From NCBI GenBank assembly GCA_002306815.1, contig DBTA01000022.1, positions 1 to 64,000 of the forward strand: a stretch of 64,000 bases of DNA. Reading direction: 5' to 3'. Shown here in pieces: positions 18,334 through 26,303 of the stretch (positions within the stretch are counted from its first letter, which is position 1; each line of letters starts with the position of its first letter). The notes under the pieces were generated by a model. It had not been told where the DNA came from. It did no database searches and saw nothing but the letters and a program-made list of their open reading frames with translations. This stretch comes from Dehalococcoidia bacterium UBA1328 (GTDB taxonomy: Bacteria > Chloroflexota > Dehalococcoidia > Lucifugimonadales > Lucifugimonadaceae). The translations under genes were made by a program, and so were the position numbers.

Positions 18334-19098
18334 CTATAAGCGCTGCCGGAACGCTTCGTAAAGAACAATTGCAGCGCTGACTGAGGCGTTCAGCGAAGAG
18401 AGTTGTCCGATCATCGGAATCGACGCAATGTGGTCACATTTTTCACGGACGAGGCGTGATAGTCCGCTTCCTTCCGATCCCACAACAATTACCGTAGGCG
18501 CTGTGAAGTCAGCTTCCATGTAGGTAACGTCTCCATCGGCATCCAACCCGATGATCGTCATGCCAAGATCTTTGAGGCGTTCGATCGTTCGATTCAAGTT
18601 GGTTACCCTCGAGACCTTGATGTGTTCAAGCGCCCCGGCTGAAGCCCGCACCGCCCCGGGGGTAATTCCAACAGCTCTTCGTTCAGGGATAATGATTCCG
18701 TGGGCTCCCGCTGCGTTGGCTGTGCGAGCAATGGCACCCAGGTTGTGTGGATCTTCAATGCCATCAAGCATAACGAGGAACGGAGGAATATCTCCGTGTT
18801 CAGCTTCAAGCATTAGCTCCTCAGGCTCGTGATATCGAGGGTCAGGCACCACTGCTATTACGCCCTGGCTTTTCTTGGTTTGTGACTGCGCTTCGAGTTC
18901 CTTCCGAGAAACCGCCTGCACTTCGATATCAGACTCAGATGCCAGTACCACGATTTCCTGAAGCTGCGGACCGAGTGCAATGCCTTCGACCATAACGATC
19001 TTATTAATGTCACGGCCAGCGCGTAGAGATTCGAGTACGGCGCGCCGTCCCTCGACTGTTTGACCGTGAATCTTTCTAGCTCTTGAATACCGGGACAT
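18334..19098 (-). CDS. rlmB: 23S rRNA (guanosine-2'-O)-methyltransferase, RlmB/TrmH family
   Basis: A SPOUT-superfamily RNA methyltransferase of about 254 residues. The N-terminal 75 residues are the L30e-like RNA-binding domain. The C-terminal domain carries the three knot motifs: motif 1 GIEDPHNLGAIARTANAAGAHG with the catalytic Arg, motif 2 VVGSEGSGLS, and motif 3 IPMIGQLSSLNASVSAAIVLYE. These match RlmB, which methylates the ribose of G2251 in 23S rRNA. The start at 19098 (MSRYSRARKIHG) is preferred over an ATG eleven codons earlier because the family begins there. It is convergent with the dehydrogenase at 17293. Confidence 0.9.
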   Translation of the reverse strand: MSRYSRARKIHGQTVEGRRAVLESLRAGRDINKIVMVEGIALGPQLQEIVVLASESDIEVQAVSRKELEAQSQTKKSQGVIAVVPDPRYHEPEELMLEAEHGDIPPFLVMLDGIEDPHNLGAIARTANAAGAHGIIIPERRAVGITPGAVRASAGALEHIKVSRVTNLNRTIERLKDLGMTIIGLDADGDVTYMEADFTAPTVIVVGSEGSGLSRLVREKCDHIASIPMIGQLSSLNASVSAAIVLYEAFRQRL

Positions 19099-19239
19099 TT
19101 TTACCTGACGAACTACTAGTGTGCTCATCAACGCATCGAATAGTCGCGCAGATTGAGCCTATTGGAGTGCTCAAAGAAGTGTAAATTGCATCCACATCCC
19201 GCGCTATCGAAACAGCATTGCCTGTTTCTGTATTCCGGA

Positions 19240-20049
19240 ATGATCCAAACTCCAAACAATAAAGTACATATTTCGAGGAACCAAATCTTGGCACGGCAGC
19301 GCGAATACAGCATCAACCAACTGAAAAAAACAATTGATGAAGGTGGAGTTGGCGTCATTGCAAACGGCCCCAACAATTCGGACATGTGTGACTTGTTGGG
19401 TCACGTGGGGTTCGATGCCGCATTCATAGATTTCGAGCACGGAGGTGTATCGTGGGCGGAGCTTGCCGATATCACTCGCGCTTGTGAACTATGGGGCATG
19501 GCGAGTGTTGTTCGAGTAAACCGACTCGATGAAGCTCAAATACTTCGCACTCTCGATCAAGGCGCAAGCGCCGTCATGATCCCGCACGTGATCACTGTCG
19601 AAGATGCGCAAAACGCGGCCCAGGCATGCAAATACCCTCCTAATGGGAACCGCGGGGTCGCAGGCGGCCGTCGAGCTTACGGAGTCGATAACTATTTCCA
19701 AAAGGCCGACGAGCAAGTCCATTGCATTGCGTTGATAGAAGATTTCGAAGCGATCGATAATCTGCCCGCGCTCACAAAAGTCGATGGAATCGATGTGTTC
19801 TATGTGGCACCGTCAGACATGGCGGCTTCAATGGGTCACACCGGCAATCCGAATCACCCCGAAGTGCAAGAAGCGATTGAACGTGCGATCAAGCTCGTTA
19901 TCGATGGCGGTAGTGTGGCGGGCACACTTACCAACGATTCTAATTTGGACAAGTTTCTTGCCATGGGCGTGAGGTGCGTCGGAGTTCCGTGGCAGTTGTG
20001 GTTGCAGAGTTCGGCGGAAAAGTTCATAGAGCGAACTCGAAGCTGCTGA
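19240..20049 (+). CDS. HpcH/HpaI-type 2-oxo-acid aldolase
   Basis: The 269-residue TIM-barrel enzyme resembles the HpcH/HpaI (2,4-dihydroxyhept-2-enedioate) aldolases, which cleave hydroxy-oxo acids to pyruvate and an aldehyde using a divalent metal. Supporting motifs are DAAFIDFEHGG, an Arg-rich GVAGGRRAYG loop, IEDFEAIDNL with the metal Glu, and YVAPSDMAASMGH with the metal Asp. I chose the ATG at 19240; a TTG at 19288 is also possible, and the longer frame from 19153 does not look like the family. The 3' end overlaps a receiver-domain frame by 76 bases. Confidence 0.88.
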   Translation: MIQTPNNKVHISRNQILARQREYSINQLKKTIDEGGVGVIANGPNNSDMCDLLGHVGFDAAFIDFEHGGVSWAELADITRACELWGMASVVRVNRLDEAQILRTLDQGASAVMIPHVITVEDAQNAAQACKYPPNGNRGVAGGRRAYGVDNYFQKADEQVHCIALIEDFEAIDNLPALTKVDGIDVFYVAPSDMAASMGHTGNPNHPEVQEAIERAIKLVIDGGSVAGTLTNDSNLDKFLAMGVRCVGVPWQLWLQSSAEKFIERTRSC

Positions 20050-20405
20050 GTCTCACTCTGAAAGCTGCAGGTTATTCTGTGTCCGAGGCGACGGACGGTG
20101 ACGAGGTTCTCGCCGCCACTCTCTCCTACGAACCCGACCTGATTCTTTTGGATGTCGCTATGGCACGAATCGACGGATTCAAAGCACTGGCGTTACTAAA
20201 GAAAGATGCGCGAGCAAAAAACATTCCGGTAATCATGGTTACCGCAAAAGCGCACGCGAGCGATCTGGAAACCGCACGTTATCTGGGTGATCTCGACTAC
20301 ATCAACAAACCGTGGGCGCACGGTGAGGTTGAACTTCGAATTCAGTGGGCTATCACATCGGTAAAACGAAAACGACAGCCAGCTCAACAGCGACTCGCAG
20401 GATAA
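19974..20405 (+). CDS. Stand-alone response-regulator receiver domain, N-terminally truncated
   Basis: From residue 21 on (NSKLLSLTLKAAGYSVSEA) the sequence is a typical CheY-like receiver: phospho-acceptor Asp in LILLDVAMARIDGF, Thr in IMVTAKAHASD, and Lys in YINKPW. The first beta-strand and the acidic Asp pair that bind magnesium are missing. In their place the frame runs back through the last 76 bases of the aldolase gene in another frame, starting at a GTG at 19974 with no ribosome-binding site. It therefore looks like a receiver that lost its first ten or so residues, probably by a deletion near 20035. No histidine kinase is nearby. It may be non-functional. Confidence 0.6.
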   Translation: MRRSSVAVVVAEFGGKVHRANSKLLSLTLKAAGYSVSEATDGDEVLAATLSYEPDLILLDVAMARIDGFKALALLKKDARAKNIPVIMVTAKAHASDLETARYLGDLDYINKPWAHGEVELRIQWAITSVKRKRQPAQQRLAG

Positions 20406-20666
20406 ATATCTAGGATTGTTCGAGTGCGACGCCTCTCGATCCATCCGCCATAACTGACAAAGAACCTCTCTCACTCTTTGCAGAACTAAGTAGTCTTCTT
20501 CGGAAGACCACTTTGCGCGTTTATGTCCAATCATTAACCGCCGAGTTTCTTGAATAGATAAGAACGAAGCAGAGATTATTAACACGGATTCGTTCGAATA
20601 CGTCCGCCTCATAGCGTAATGTATGTGCCATAAAATCCAGATTATTGAAGTATGGAAGGAATTGAG

Positions 20667-22127
20667 ATGTCGGAACGCTACCAGAATTACATAAACGGAT
20701 CATGGACAGACGGTTCTTCCGGCGATGTCTCAACAAGTACCAACCCGGCTGATCTTTCAGATGTAGTCGGCGAATTCCAGGCTTCGACAGTTACAGATGC
20801 CGACGCAGCCATTACCGCCGCACACAATGTGAAAGAAAGCTGGCGACGAACATCAGGCTTGGCTCGTGGTGGTTACCTTCTGAAGGCAGCATCGTACCTC
20901 GAAGCGAACCTGGAAGAATACGCGCAGTCAATCACACGCGAAGCAGGTAAATCCATCGTTGAATCACGAGGTGAGGTCGGACGAGCTGTAGCGCTATTGC
21001 AGTACTACGGTGTTGAAGGATCTAACCCTGTTGGTTCGGTCGTTCCTTCCGTGAATCCAGACATCCTTCTTTACACCAATCGAATGCCCCTCGGTGTGGT
21101 GAGCCTGATCACCCCGTGGAACTTCCCGCTTGCAATCCCGATCTGGAAAATGGCACCCGCACTCGCCTACGGCAACACAATCGTCCTCAAGCCCGCATCT
21201 GCGGCTCCATATGTATCGACACTGATCGCAAAAATGTGGGAAGCGGTCGACCTTCCAGACGGCGTGTTCAACCTCGTTACCGGTTCTGGTGGGTCGGTTG
21301 GAAATGAACTAATTACGAACGCGAAAGTAGCCGCTATATCGTTCACAGGTTCGACTCGAATTGGCATGAACATTGCTGCCGAATCGGCTAAGCGGCACAA
21401 GCGTTACCAGTTGGAAATGGGCGGTAAGAACCCTGTGATCGTGCTACCGGACGCCGATCTGGAACAGGCCGCCGAAATTACTGTTTCGGGCGCAATGAAA
21501 TACTCCGGGCAAAAATGCACGGCCACTTCTCGCGCAATCGTTGTCGGCAACGTGATGGAAGACTTCACAAACCTTGTCGTCGAGAAAACCAATGCCTTGA
21601 AAATTGGTCCTGGAGCAGATCCTGAATCAATAATCGTGCCGGTGATCGACCATGCATCGAAAGAAAACATAACCTCAATGATTGAGCGAGGTGTCGCCGA
21701 CGGCGGAACTGTACTCGCAGGTGGTGGTGCTCCTTCAGGCGATCTCTACGACAAGGGCACTTTCGTAGAACCGACGGTGATCAACAACTTGGCGAGCGAT
21801 GCTTACGTCGCTTGTGAAGAAATATTTGGACCGGTACTGTCGATTTTGCCAGCGGCTGACGCTGATGACGCTCTCGAGATCGCTAACTCGGTCGAATACG
21901 GTCTTAGCGCTGGAATCTTCACGAAAGACCTGAATTCCGTGCTCGATTTCGCTGACCGGATTGAAGCAGGTGTAGTGAAAATCAACGGTGAAACCGCTGG
22001 TCTTGAGCCACAGGTCCCGTTTGGTGGAATGAAAGCAAGCTCTTCAGGTGACCGTGAACAGGGCAAAGCGGCTATCGAGTTCTTCACTCAGACCAAGACG
22101 ATCTACGTGGACCGAAGCGCCACATAG
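20667..22127 (+). CDS. NAD(P)-dependent aldehyde dehydrogenase
   Basis: A 486-residue aldehyde dehydrogenase superfamily enzyme. Visible are PWNFPLAIPIWKMAPALAYGN (cofactor binding), the SFTGSTRIG loop, the general-base Glu in QLEMGGKNP, and the nucleophilic Cys in YSGQKCTATSR. EIFGPVLSILP and PFGGMKASS follow near the C-terminus. Sequence style is closest to semialdehyde dehydrogenases such as 2,5-dioxovalerate (alpha-ketoglutarate semialdehyde) dehydrogenase, but substrate is inferred. The ATG at 20667 has AAGGA six bases upstream. The next gene is a DHDPS-family protein 88 bases away; the pair would fit a sugar-acid route ending in 2-oxoglutarate. Confidence 0.93.
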   Translation: MSERYQNYINGSWTDGSSGDVSTSTNPADLSDVVGEFQASTVTDADAAITAAHNVKESWRRTSGLARGGYLLKAASYLEANLEEYAQSITREAGKSIVESRGEVGRAVALLQYYGVEGSNPVGSVVPSVNPDILLYTNRMPLGVVSLITPWNFPLAIPIWKMAPALAYGNTIVLKPASAAPYVSTLIAKMWEAVDLPDGVFNLVTGSGGSVGNELITNAKVAAISFTGSTRIGMNIAAESAKRHKRYQLEMGGKNPVIVLPDADLEQAAEITVSGAMKYSGQKCTATSRAIVVGNVMEDFTNLVVEKTNALKIGPGADPESIIVPVIDHASKENITSMIERGVADGGTVLAGGGAPSGDLYDKGTFVEPTVINNLASDAYVACEEIFGPVLSILPAADADDALEIANSVEYGLSAGIFTKDLNSVLDFADRIEAGVVKINGETAGLEPQVPFGGMKASSSGDREQGKAAIEFFTQTKTIYVDRSAT

Positions 22128-22215
22128 CTGACACGCGATGCGAATCACGCTTTCTCGGCGTCTCTCAGTATCCAAATTCACGAGAGTCACCGAGAAGGTT
22201 CGCTTACGCTAACAT

Positions 22216-23148
22216 TTGCCAGAGTTGCGTACACGAATCCCGCGGGGTGAACGTTTGACAGACCGAAGTTTCAGTGGAGTTTTTCCAATTCTCCAAATGT
22301 CGTTCGATGCGGATGGCAGGATCATTTATGACGACATCCGAGCCGAAGTGGAATACGCAATTCGATGCGGAGTTCACGGCGTTGGAATTGCCTACGGTTC
22401 CGAAGTAAACAAGCTGAATGACCACGAGCGTGATGAAGTGCTCAGCACGGTGGTCGATCAGGCAAACGGACGAATCAAAGTAGTGATGAACACCGGCGCT
22501 CCCTCGACGGTACAGACCGTTCACTACACTCGCGTTGCAAAGGTCCTCGGCGCTGATGCGGTAATGATTGCTCCACCTGCTATTCCCGGCATCCCCACAA
22601 AGCTCGTCAAGCAGCATTTTGTCGATGTTGCAGAAGCTGATGAACTACCGATTTATATGCAAGACATGACCGGTGCAGCAATGTCACCTGCACTGCTAGC
22701 CGATCTGTCACATACAAACGAAAACCTCTGCTACGCCAAGATAGAGTCACTACCGACTCCGAATCGATTTTCCGAGACTGCCCGGCTCGCCGGAGACCAC
22801 ATCTCCATGTTTGGCGGTGCCAACGGTGTCTTCTTCATTGAAGAAATGCGACGAGGCGCAACTGGAACGATGCAGGGAATCGCCCTTTGTGACATAGTAC
22901 GAAGGACGTGGGACTTATTCCAGGCAGATGAAGATCTCGCCGCAGAATCTCTATGGAACCACTACCAGCCACTTGTGAAACTCTACACGCTCGCTGAAGG
23001 TCAACTTTACTGGATCGCCAAAGAGATCCTCAAACGCCGAGGGGTCTTCACTGAAGCGTACCCACGTATGCCAGCGGTGAAACCCGACGAGGGTCTGTTC
23101 CGTCAACTTGACTCTCTGATTGAGCGCCTCGGGGTTGGACCGATTTGA
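22216..23148 (+). CDS. Dihydrodipicolinate synthase (DapA/NAL) family protein
   Basis: A 310-residue class I aldolase/dehydratase TIM barrel. The Schiff-base Lys is in CYAKIES and the conserved Tyr in LPIYMQDM. The family GxxGE loop appears as GIAYGSEVNKL, with Ser in place of Thr or Gly. Family members include dihydrodipicolinate synthase, N-acetylneuraminate lyase and keto-deoxy sugar-acid dehydratases/aldolases. Because an aldehyde dehydrogenase precedes it, a keto-deoxy sugar-acid role is more likely than lysine synthesis; this is inference. The TTG start is weakly supported. The stop overlaps the next start as TTGA. Confidence 0.88.
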   Translation: MPELRTRIPRGERLTDRSFSGVFPILQMSFDADGRIIYDDIRAEVEYAIRCGVHGVGIAYGSEVNKLNDHERDEVLSTVVDQANGRIKVVMNTGAPSTVQTVHYTRVAKVLGADAVMIAPPAIPGIPTKLVKQHFVDVAEADELPIYMQDMTGAAMSPALLADLSHTNENLCYAKIESLPTPNRFSETARLAGDHISMFGGANGVFFIEEMRRGATGTMQGIALCDIVRRTWDLFQADEDLAAESLWNHYQPLVKLYTLAEGQLYWIAKEILKRRGVFTEAYPRMPAVKPDEGLFRQLDSLIERLGVGPI

Positions 23149-23750
23149 ACGACCTTCGCGGACCCGACGGCAAGTCGCTTAATCCACAACTCGAAATGAT
23201 TCGCGGTAACGATCCGGTGCCGGATGTACCAAACACTGCTCCCGGCTATGAGCTACGACTCGTCAGGGTCGATGATCTCCAGTCCTACTCAGCTACTTTC
23301 GCTACGGCATTTAACGATCCTTCCCCGTTTGGTGATCTGATGAAGCACTCGTTGCCAGAGGGATTCTTTGTAGTCGAACACTTGCCAACCAGAACTGTGA
23401 TTGCATCATCCGCAGCGGCGGTTTACCAGAAGTCACAACATCCAGACGGACACAGTCTTCAGTGGGTCATAGCCCATTCAGAGCATCGTGGAGCGGGCGC
23501 GGGGCAAGCGACGGTTGCGGCAGCCACTCGGGTTCTCGCTGACCATGCCCCGACCTATTCATATCTTTCTACAGATGATTTCCGAATCCCGGCTATTAGC
23601 ATTTACCTGAAACTCGGATGGCAACCGTTGTTGTTCCAGGATGACCAGATAACCCGCTGGCAGCGAATATTTGGGATCCTTGGTAAAAAATTCGACGAAT
23701 CTGGCTGCCCAACATCGCCGCCAGATCAACAATCTCGACTCATAAACTAG
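23145..23750 (+). CDS. GNAT family N-acetyltransferase
   Basis: A 201-residue protein with a GNAT domain in residues 35-180. Motif A appears as WVIAHSEHRGAGAGQATVAAA, with the acetyl-CoA-binding R-G-A-G-A-G turn. The C-terminal ISIYLKLGWQPL matches motif B. The acceptor substrate is unknown. The TTG start overlaps the preceding gene's TGA by four bases, so translation is coupled to the DHDPS-family protein. Confidence 0.85.
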   Translation: MNDLRGPDGKSLNPQLEMIRGNDPVPDVPNTAPGYELRLVRVDDLQSYSATFATAFNDPSPFGDLMKHSLPEGFFVVEHLPTRTVIASSAAAVYQKSQHPDGHSLQWVIAHSEHRGAGAGQATVAAATRVLADHAPTYSYLSTDDFRIPAISIYLKLGWQPLLFQDDQITRWQRIFGILGKKFDESGCPTSPPDQQSRLIN

Positions 23751-23799
23751 ACGAAGAACTTTAAGTCAGTTTAAGCCCGCACTCTGGAAGCCCACACAG

Positions 23800-24564
23800 A
23801 TGACCTGGGATCCATCCCAATACCTGAAATTTGCCGATCATCGACTCCGTCCTGCTGTCGATCTGCTAAACCGAATCGACCTCGATTCACCTTCGGTGGT
23901 TTACGATCTGGGTGCGGGAACCGGTAACGTAACCGAACTTCTTGCCAACCGATGGCCTAAATCTCGAATCATGGGCGTTGATACTTCGGAAGAAATGCTT
24001 CGCGCTGCCGCAGAGCGAGCCAGCAACATCGAATGGCAGGTCAGCGACATAGGCTCGTGGTCCCCTCGGGAACCAGCGGAACTAATTTTCACGAACGCCG
24101 CTTTGCATTGGATCCCTGATCATCAAGAGCTGCTTAGTCGCCTCCTGTCGTCGGTTACGCCGACCGGTGTGTTTGCAATCCAGATGCCTCGTAACTTCGG
24201 TGCGCGATCACATATATCGATTTCTGAAGCTGCACTAAGCGGTCCCTGGCGGTCGAAACTTGAGCCACTGCTCCGCCCTGCACCGGTCGAACCGCCGCCG
24301 TTCTACATCGACATTCTTTCTCCAATATGTTCGTCTCTCGACGTTTGGGAGACTGAATATCAACAAGTTCTAAAGGGTGAAAATCCGGTCAAAGAGTGGA
24401 CGAAAGGCACATGGCTCAAGCCGTTACTCGACGCTCTTGAAGAACCGGAGCGAACGGAGTTCGAGGAAACCTACGCTGAGATCGTCGCGAAATCGTATCC
24501 GAAACAGCCTGACGGAACGACGATTTTTCCGTTCCGTCGACTGTTCATTGTCGCCAGGCGATAA
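23800..24564 (+). CDS. tam: Trans-aconitate 2-methyltransferase
   Basis: A 254-residue class I SAM-dependent methyltransferase with motif I VYDLGAGTGNVTELLANRWP, IMGVDTSEEML (SAM ribose Asp), and LIFTNAALHWIPDH. The start MTWDPSQYLKFADHRLRPAVDLL and the end TTIFPFRRLFIVARR match the Tam family closely. Tam methylates trans-aconitate, a spontaneous isomer of the citric-acid-cycle intermediate cis-aconitate that inhibits aconitase, so it is a damage-control enzyme. ATG start. It follows the GNAT gene by 49 bases on the same strand and ends ten bases from a convergent gene. Confidence 0.93.
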   Translation: MTWDPSQYLKFADHRLRPAVDLLNRIDLDSPSVVYDLGAGTGNVTELLANRWPKSRIMGVDTSEEMLRAAAERASNIEWQVSDIGSWSPREPAELIFTNAALHWIPDHQELLSRLLSSVTPTGVFAIQMPRNFGARSHISISEAALSGPWRSKLEPLLRPAPVEPPPFYIDILSPICSSLDVWETEYQQVLKGENPVKEWTKGTWLKPLLDALEEPERTEFEETYAEIVAKSYPKQPDGTTIFPFRRLFIVARR

Positions 24565-24573
24565 TCAGTAGTC

Positions 24574-25473
24574 CTACATGCCCGGCGGTGGAACTACGAC
24601 ATCACCGTAGTCGTGCCGAGAACCGACCATGTTCGAGTGTTGGAATACGTCGAGTGCTGTTTCGTAGAGCTCGGGCTCGACTGCGATTCCACCCGACCAC
24701 GTACCCATCTTCTGGTAAGTGCCCACTGCGGCGGCAATAGCGGACTCTGCCATGCTAGGGAAGAAGCTGGCTTCAGCCCTGGCAACTTCCAATGAATCAG
24801 CGGTGTTCACCCACTCCCTTGATGCCTTGTAAGCGGCAGCAAATCGCTTCGCTTCATCAGTTTCCAGCCAGTCCCAGCGACAAACCAGGCTAGAGAAAGC
24901 AACAGGACCGATCGCTTCACCGACAGAAGCAACGATATGACCCTGGCCGTCATGCTCTAGTTGTTGCGGGAACGAACCTTGCTCGTGGAAATAGTCACCT
25001 TCACCGTTTCGCCATTGAGACATTATTTCGTCCCCACCCGGCGAATCGATGTCATCGACGTCCGAAAGATCAACACCCTTATTATGAGCAGCGTAGCGCA
25101 ACATTGCTTCCGGTTGTCCGCCGTGAACATGCAGGAACTTGCCCTTCAAAAGTTTGTCCCAAGTGAAATTTGAATCTGCTTCGCGCCCGGCGAGAAAGAA
25201 ACCGTCGTAGCGGTTGATCTGAGCGAAGTGTGCAAACGGTGCTTTCGACCCATTGTCGAGTGCCCCCCAACTAGCGGAAACGGCCGCCTGTGCAACGTCC
25301 ATCCGTCCCTCGGCGACCTCCATGCCGCTACTACCGCCATCAGTGACAACATGGTATTCCCCGGAAAGTCCTTCTTTCTCAAGGAATCCGCCGGCAATCG
25401 TGCAGATCATTGGGCTGTAAAAAGCCGAGTGTCGGGAAGCCATTATCTTCAGGTGGGTCATTAATCCGTCCAT
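24574..25473 (-). CDS. NMT1/THI5-like (ABC substrate-binding-type) protein without signal peptide
   Basis: The 299-residue product has the two-lobed periplasmic-binding fold of the NMT1/THI5/SsuA group: LKIMASRHSAFYSPMICT at the start, HGGQPEAMLRYAAHNKGVDL in the second lobe, and YQKMGTWSGG near the end. No signal peptide or lipobox is present and no permease or ATPase lies nearby, so it may be a cytoplasmic enzyme or sensor rather than a transporter part. An ATG at 25461 (MTHLK) is an alternative start. It is convergent with tam. Confidence 0.8.
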   Translation of the reverse strand: MDGLMTHLKIMASRHSAFYSPMICTIAGGFLEKEGLSGEYHVVTDGGSSGMEVAEGRMDVAQAAVSASWGALDNGSKAPFAHFAQINRYDGFFLAGREADSNFTWDKLLKGKFLHVHGGQPEAMLRYAAHNKGVDLSDVDDIDSPGGDEIMSQWRNGEGDYFHEQGSFPQQLEHDGQGHIVASVGEAIGPVAFSSLVCRWDWLETDEAKRFAAAYKASREWVNTADSLEVARAEASFFPSMAESAIAAAVGTYQKMGTWSGGIAVEPELYETALDVFQHSNMVGSRHDYGDVVVPPPGM

Positions 25474-25540
25474 TACTGGTAATTGAGCGCTCGGGAGCGT
25501 AGAAACATGCCGATTTTACTCTCCCGATGCAGCGCAATGT

Positions 25541-26086
25541 CTACTGCCAAACGTAAAGGCTGCCGTTCGCCGTTCCGACCGCGAGGGTGATTCTACAGCC
25601 GTCAAGCGAAACTACGGAGAGATTAGAAGTCAGACAAGACTCCAATTCGAGTGACAAAACCTCTTCAATGCCGTCGTTTACACGCCGCAATCTTATAAGC
25701 CTCATTTGGTCTCGCGGGAGCACCACAAATTCGACTTTGCCGTCTCTACCAAAACCGCCCGCTACTCCCTGATCGAGGTTTCTAGAGCGGAGAACGTGGG
25801 ACATATATCCGCCAGCCTCGGGAGCGACGAGCGAAAGCTTTCCGACTTCTATCCGGTAAAACTGATCGATTCCACCAATGTGAGGTGTTCTTACCGCAGC
25901 AATTTCTGTTTCGCCGTTTGGACCGAACGGGGCGATCGTTATTTGGTGGATCCACCGGAACCCGATACCGACCGACTGCGATTCGGCAACGACTTTCAAC
26001 TCACTACCATAGCGCTAGACAACCATGAGACAAGCACCACCGAACGATTCACTCTCGTTGGTGAGAATTTCTGGAGTGCGGTCGAA
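25541..26086 (-). pseudogene. Remnant of a beta-propeller (FG-GAP/VCBS-like) protein
   Basis: The intact part is a 152-residue frame from a TTG at 25999: RWIHQITIAPFGPNG, IAAVRTPHIGG, VLRSRNLDQGVAGGFGRDGKVEFVV. This reads like the C-terminal blades of an FG-GAP-type propeller in which such 'D.DGDG..E...V' repeats recur. Upstream the same frame continues with matching style (GGACLMVV, stop, RYGSELKVVAES) through an in-frame TAG just before 25999, up to a TAA at 26087. The N-terminal half expected for the family is missing. It is therefore probably a degraded gene, next to the substrate-binding protein gene on the other strand. Confidence 0.5.
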
Positions 26087-26303
26087 TTACGTTAAAGACA
26101 TCATGCGTCTCAACAACTCTCTTCCTCAAAAACTTGATTTCCAAGATGTTGGGCGCTATCGGTCGGTAAATCGGGGTATCCGCTGTGCCAATTGCGGTTT
26201 GTACTGGTCGAGCAATCAGAGCATTGGTATGGGTATGCTTGAAGCTTCTATGTTGCACCTAACGCTGAATCACACCGCTTACAGGGATAACCCAACCCGA
26301 TCA

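Noticed and set aside
26025..26303. Extended N-terminus of the substrate-binding lipoprotein
   Set aside because: It would place the signal peptide more than 90 residues inside the protein and overlap the degraded propeller gene.
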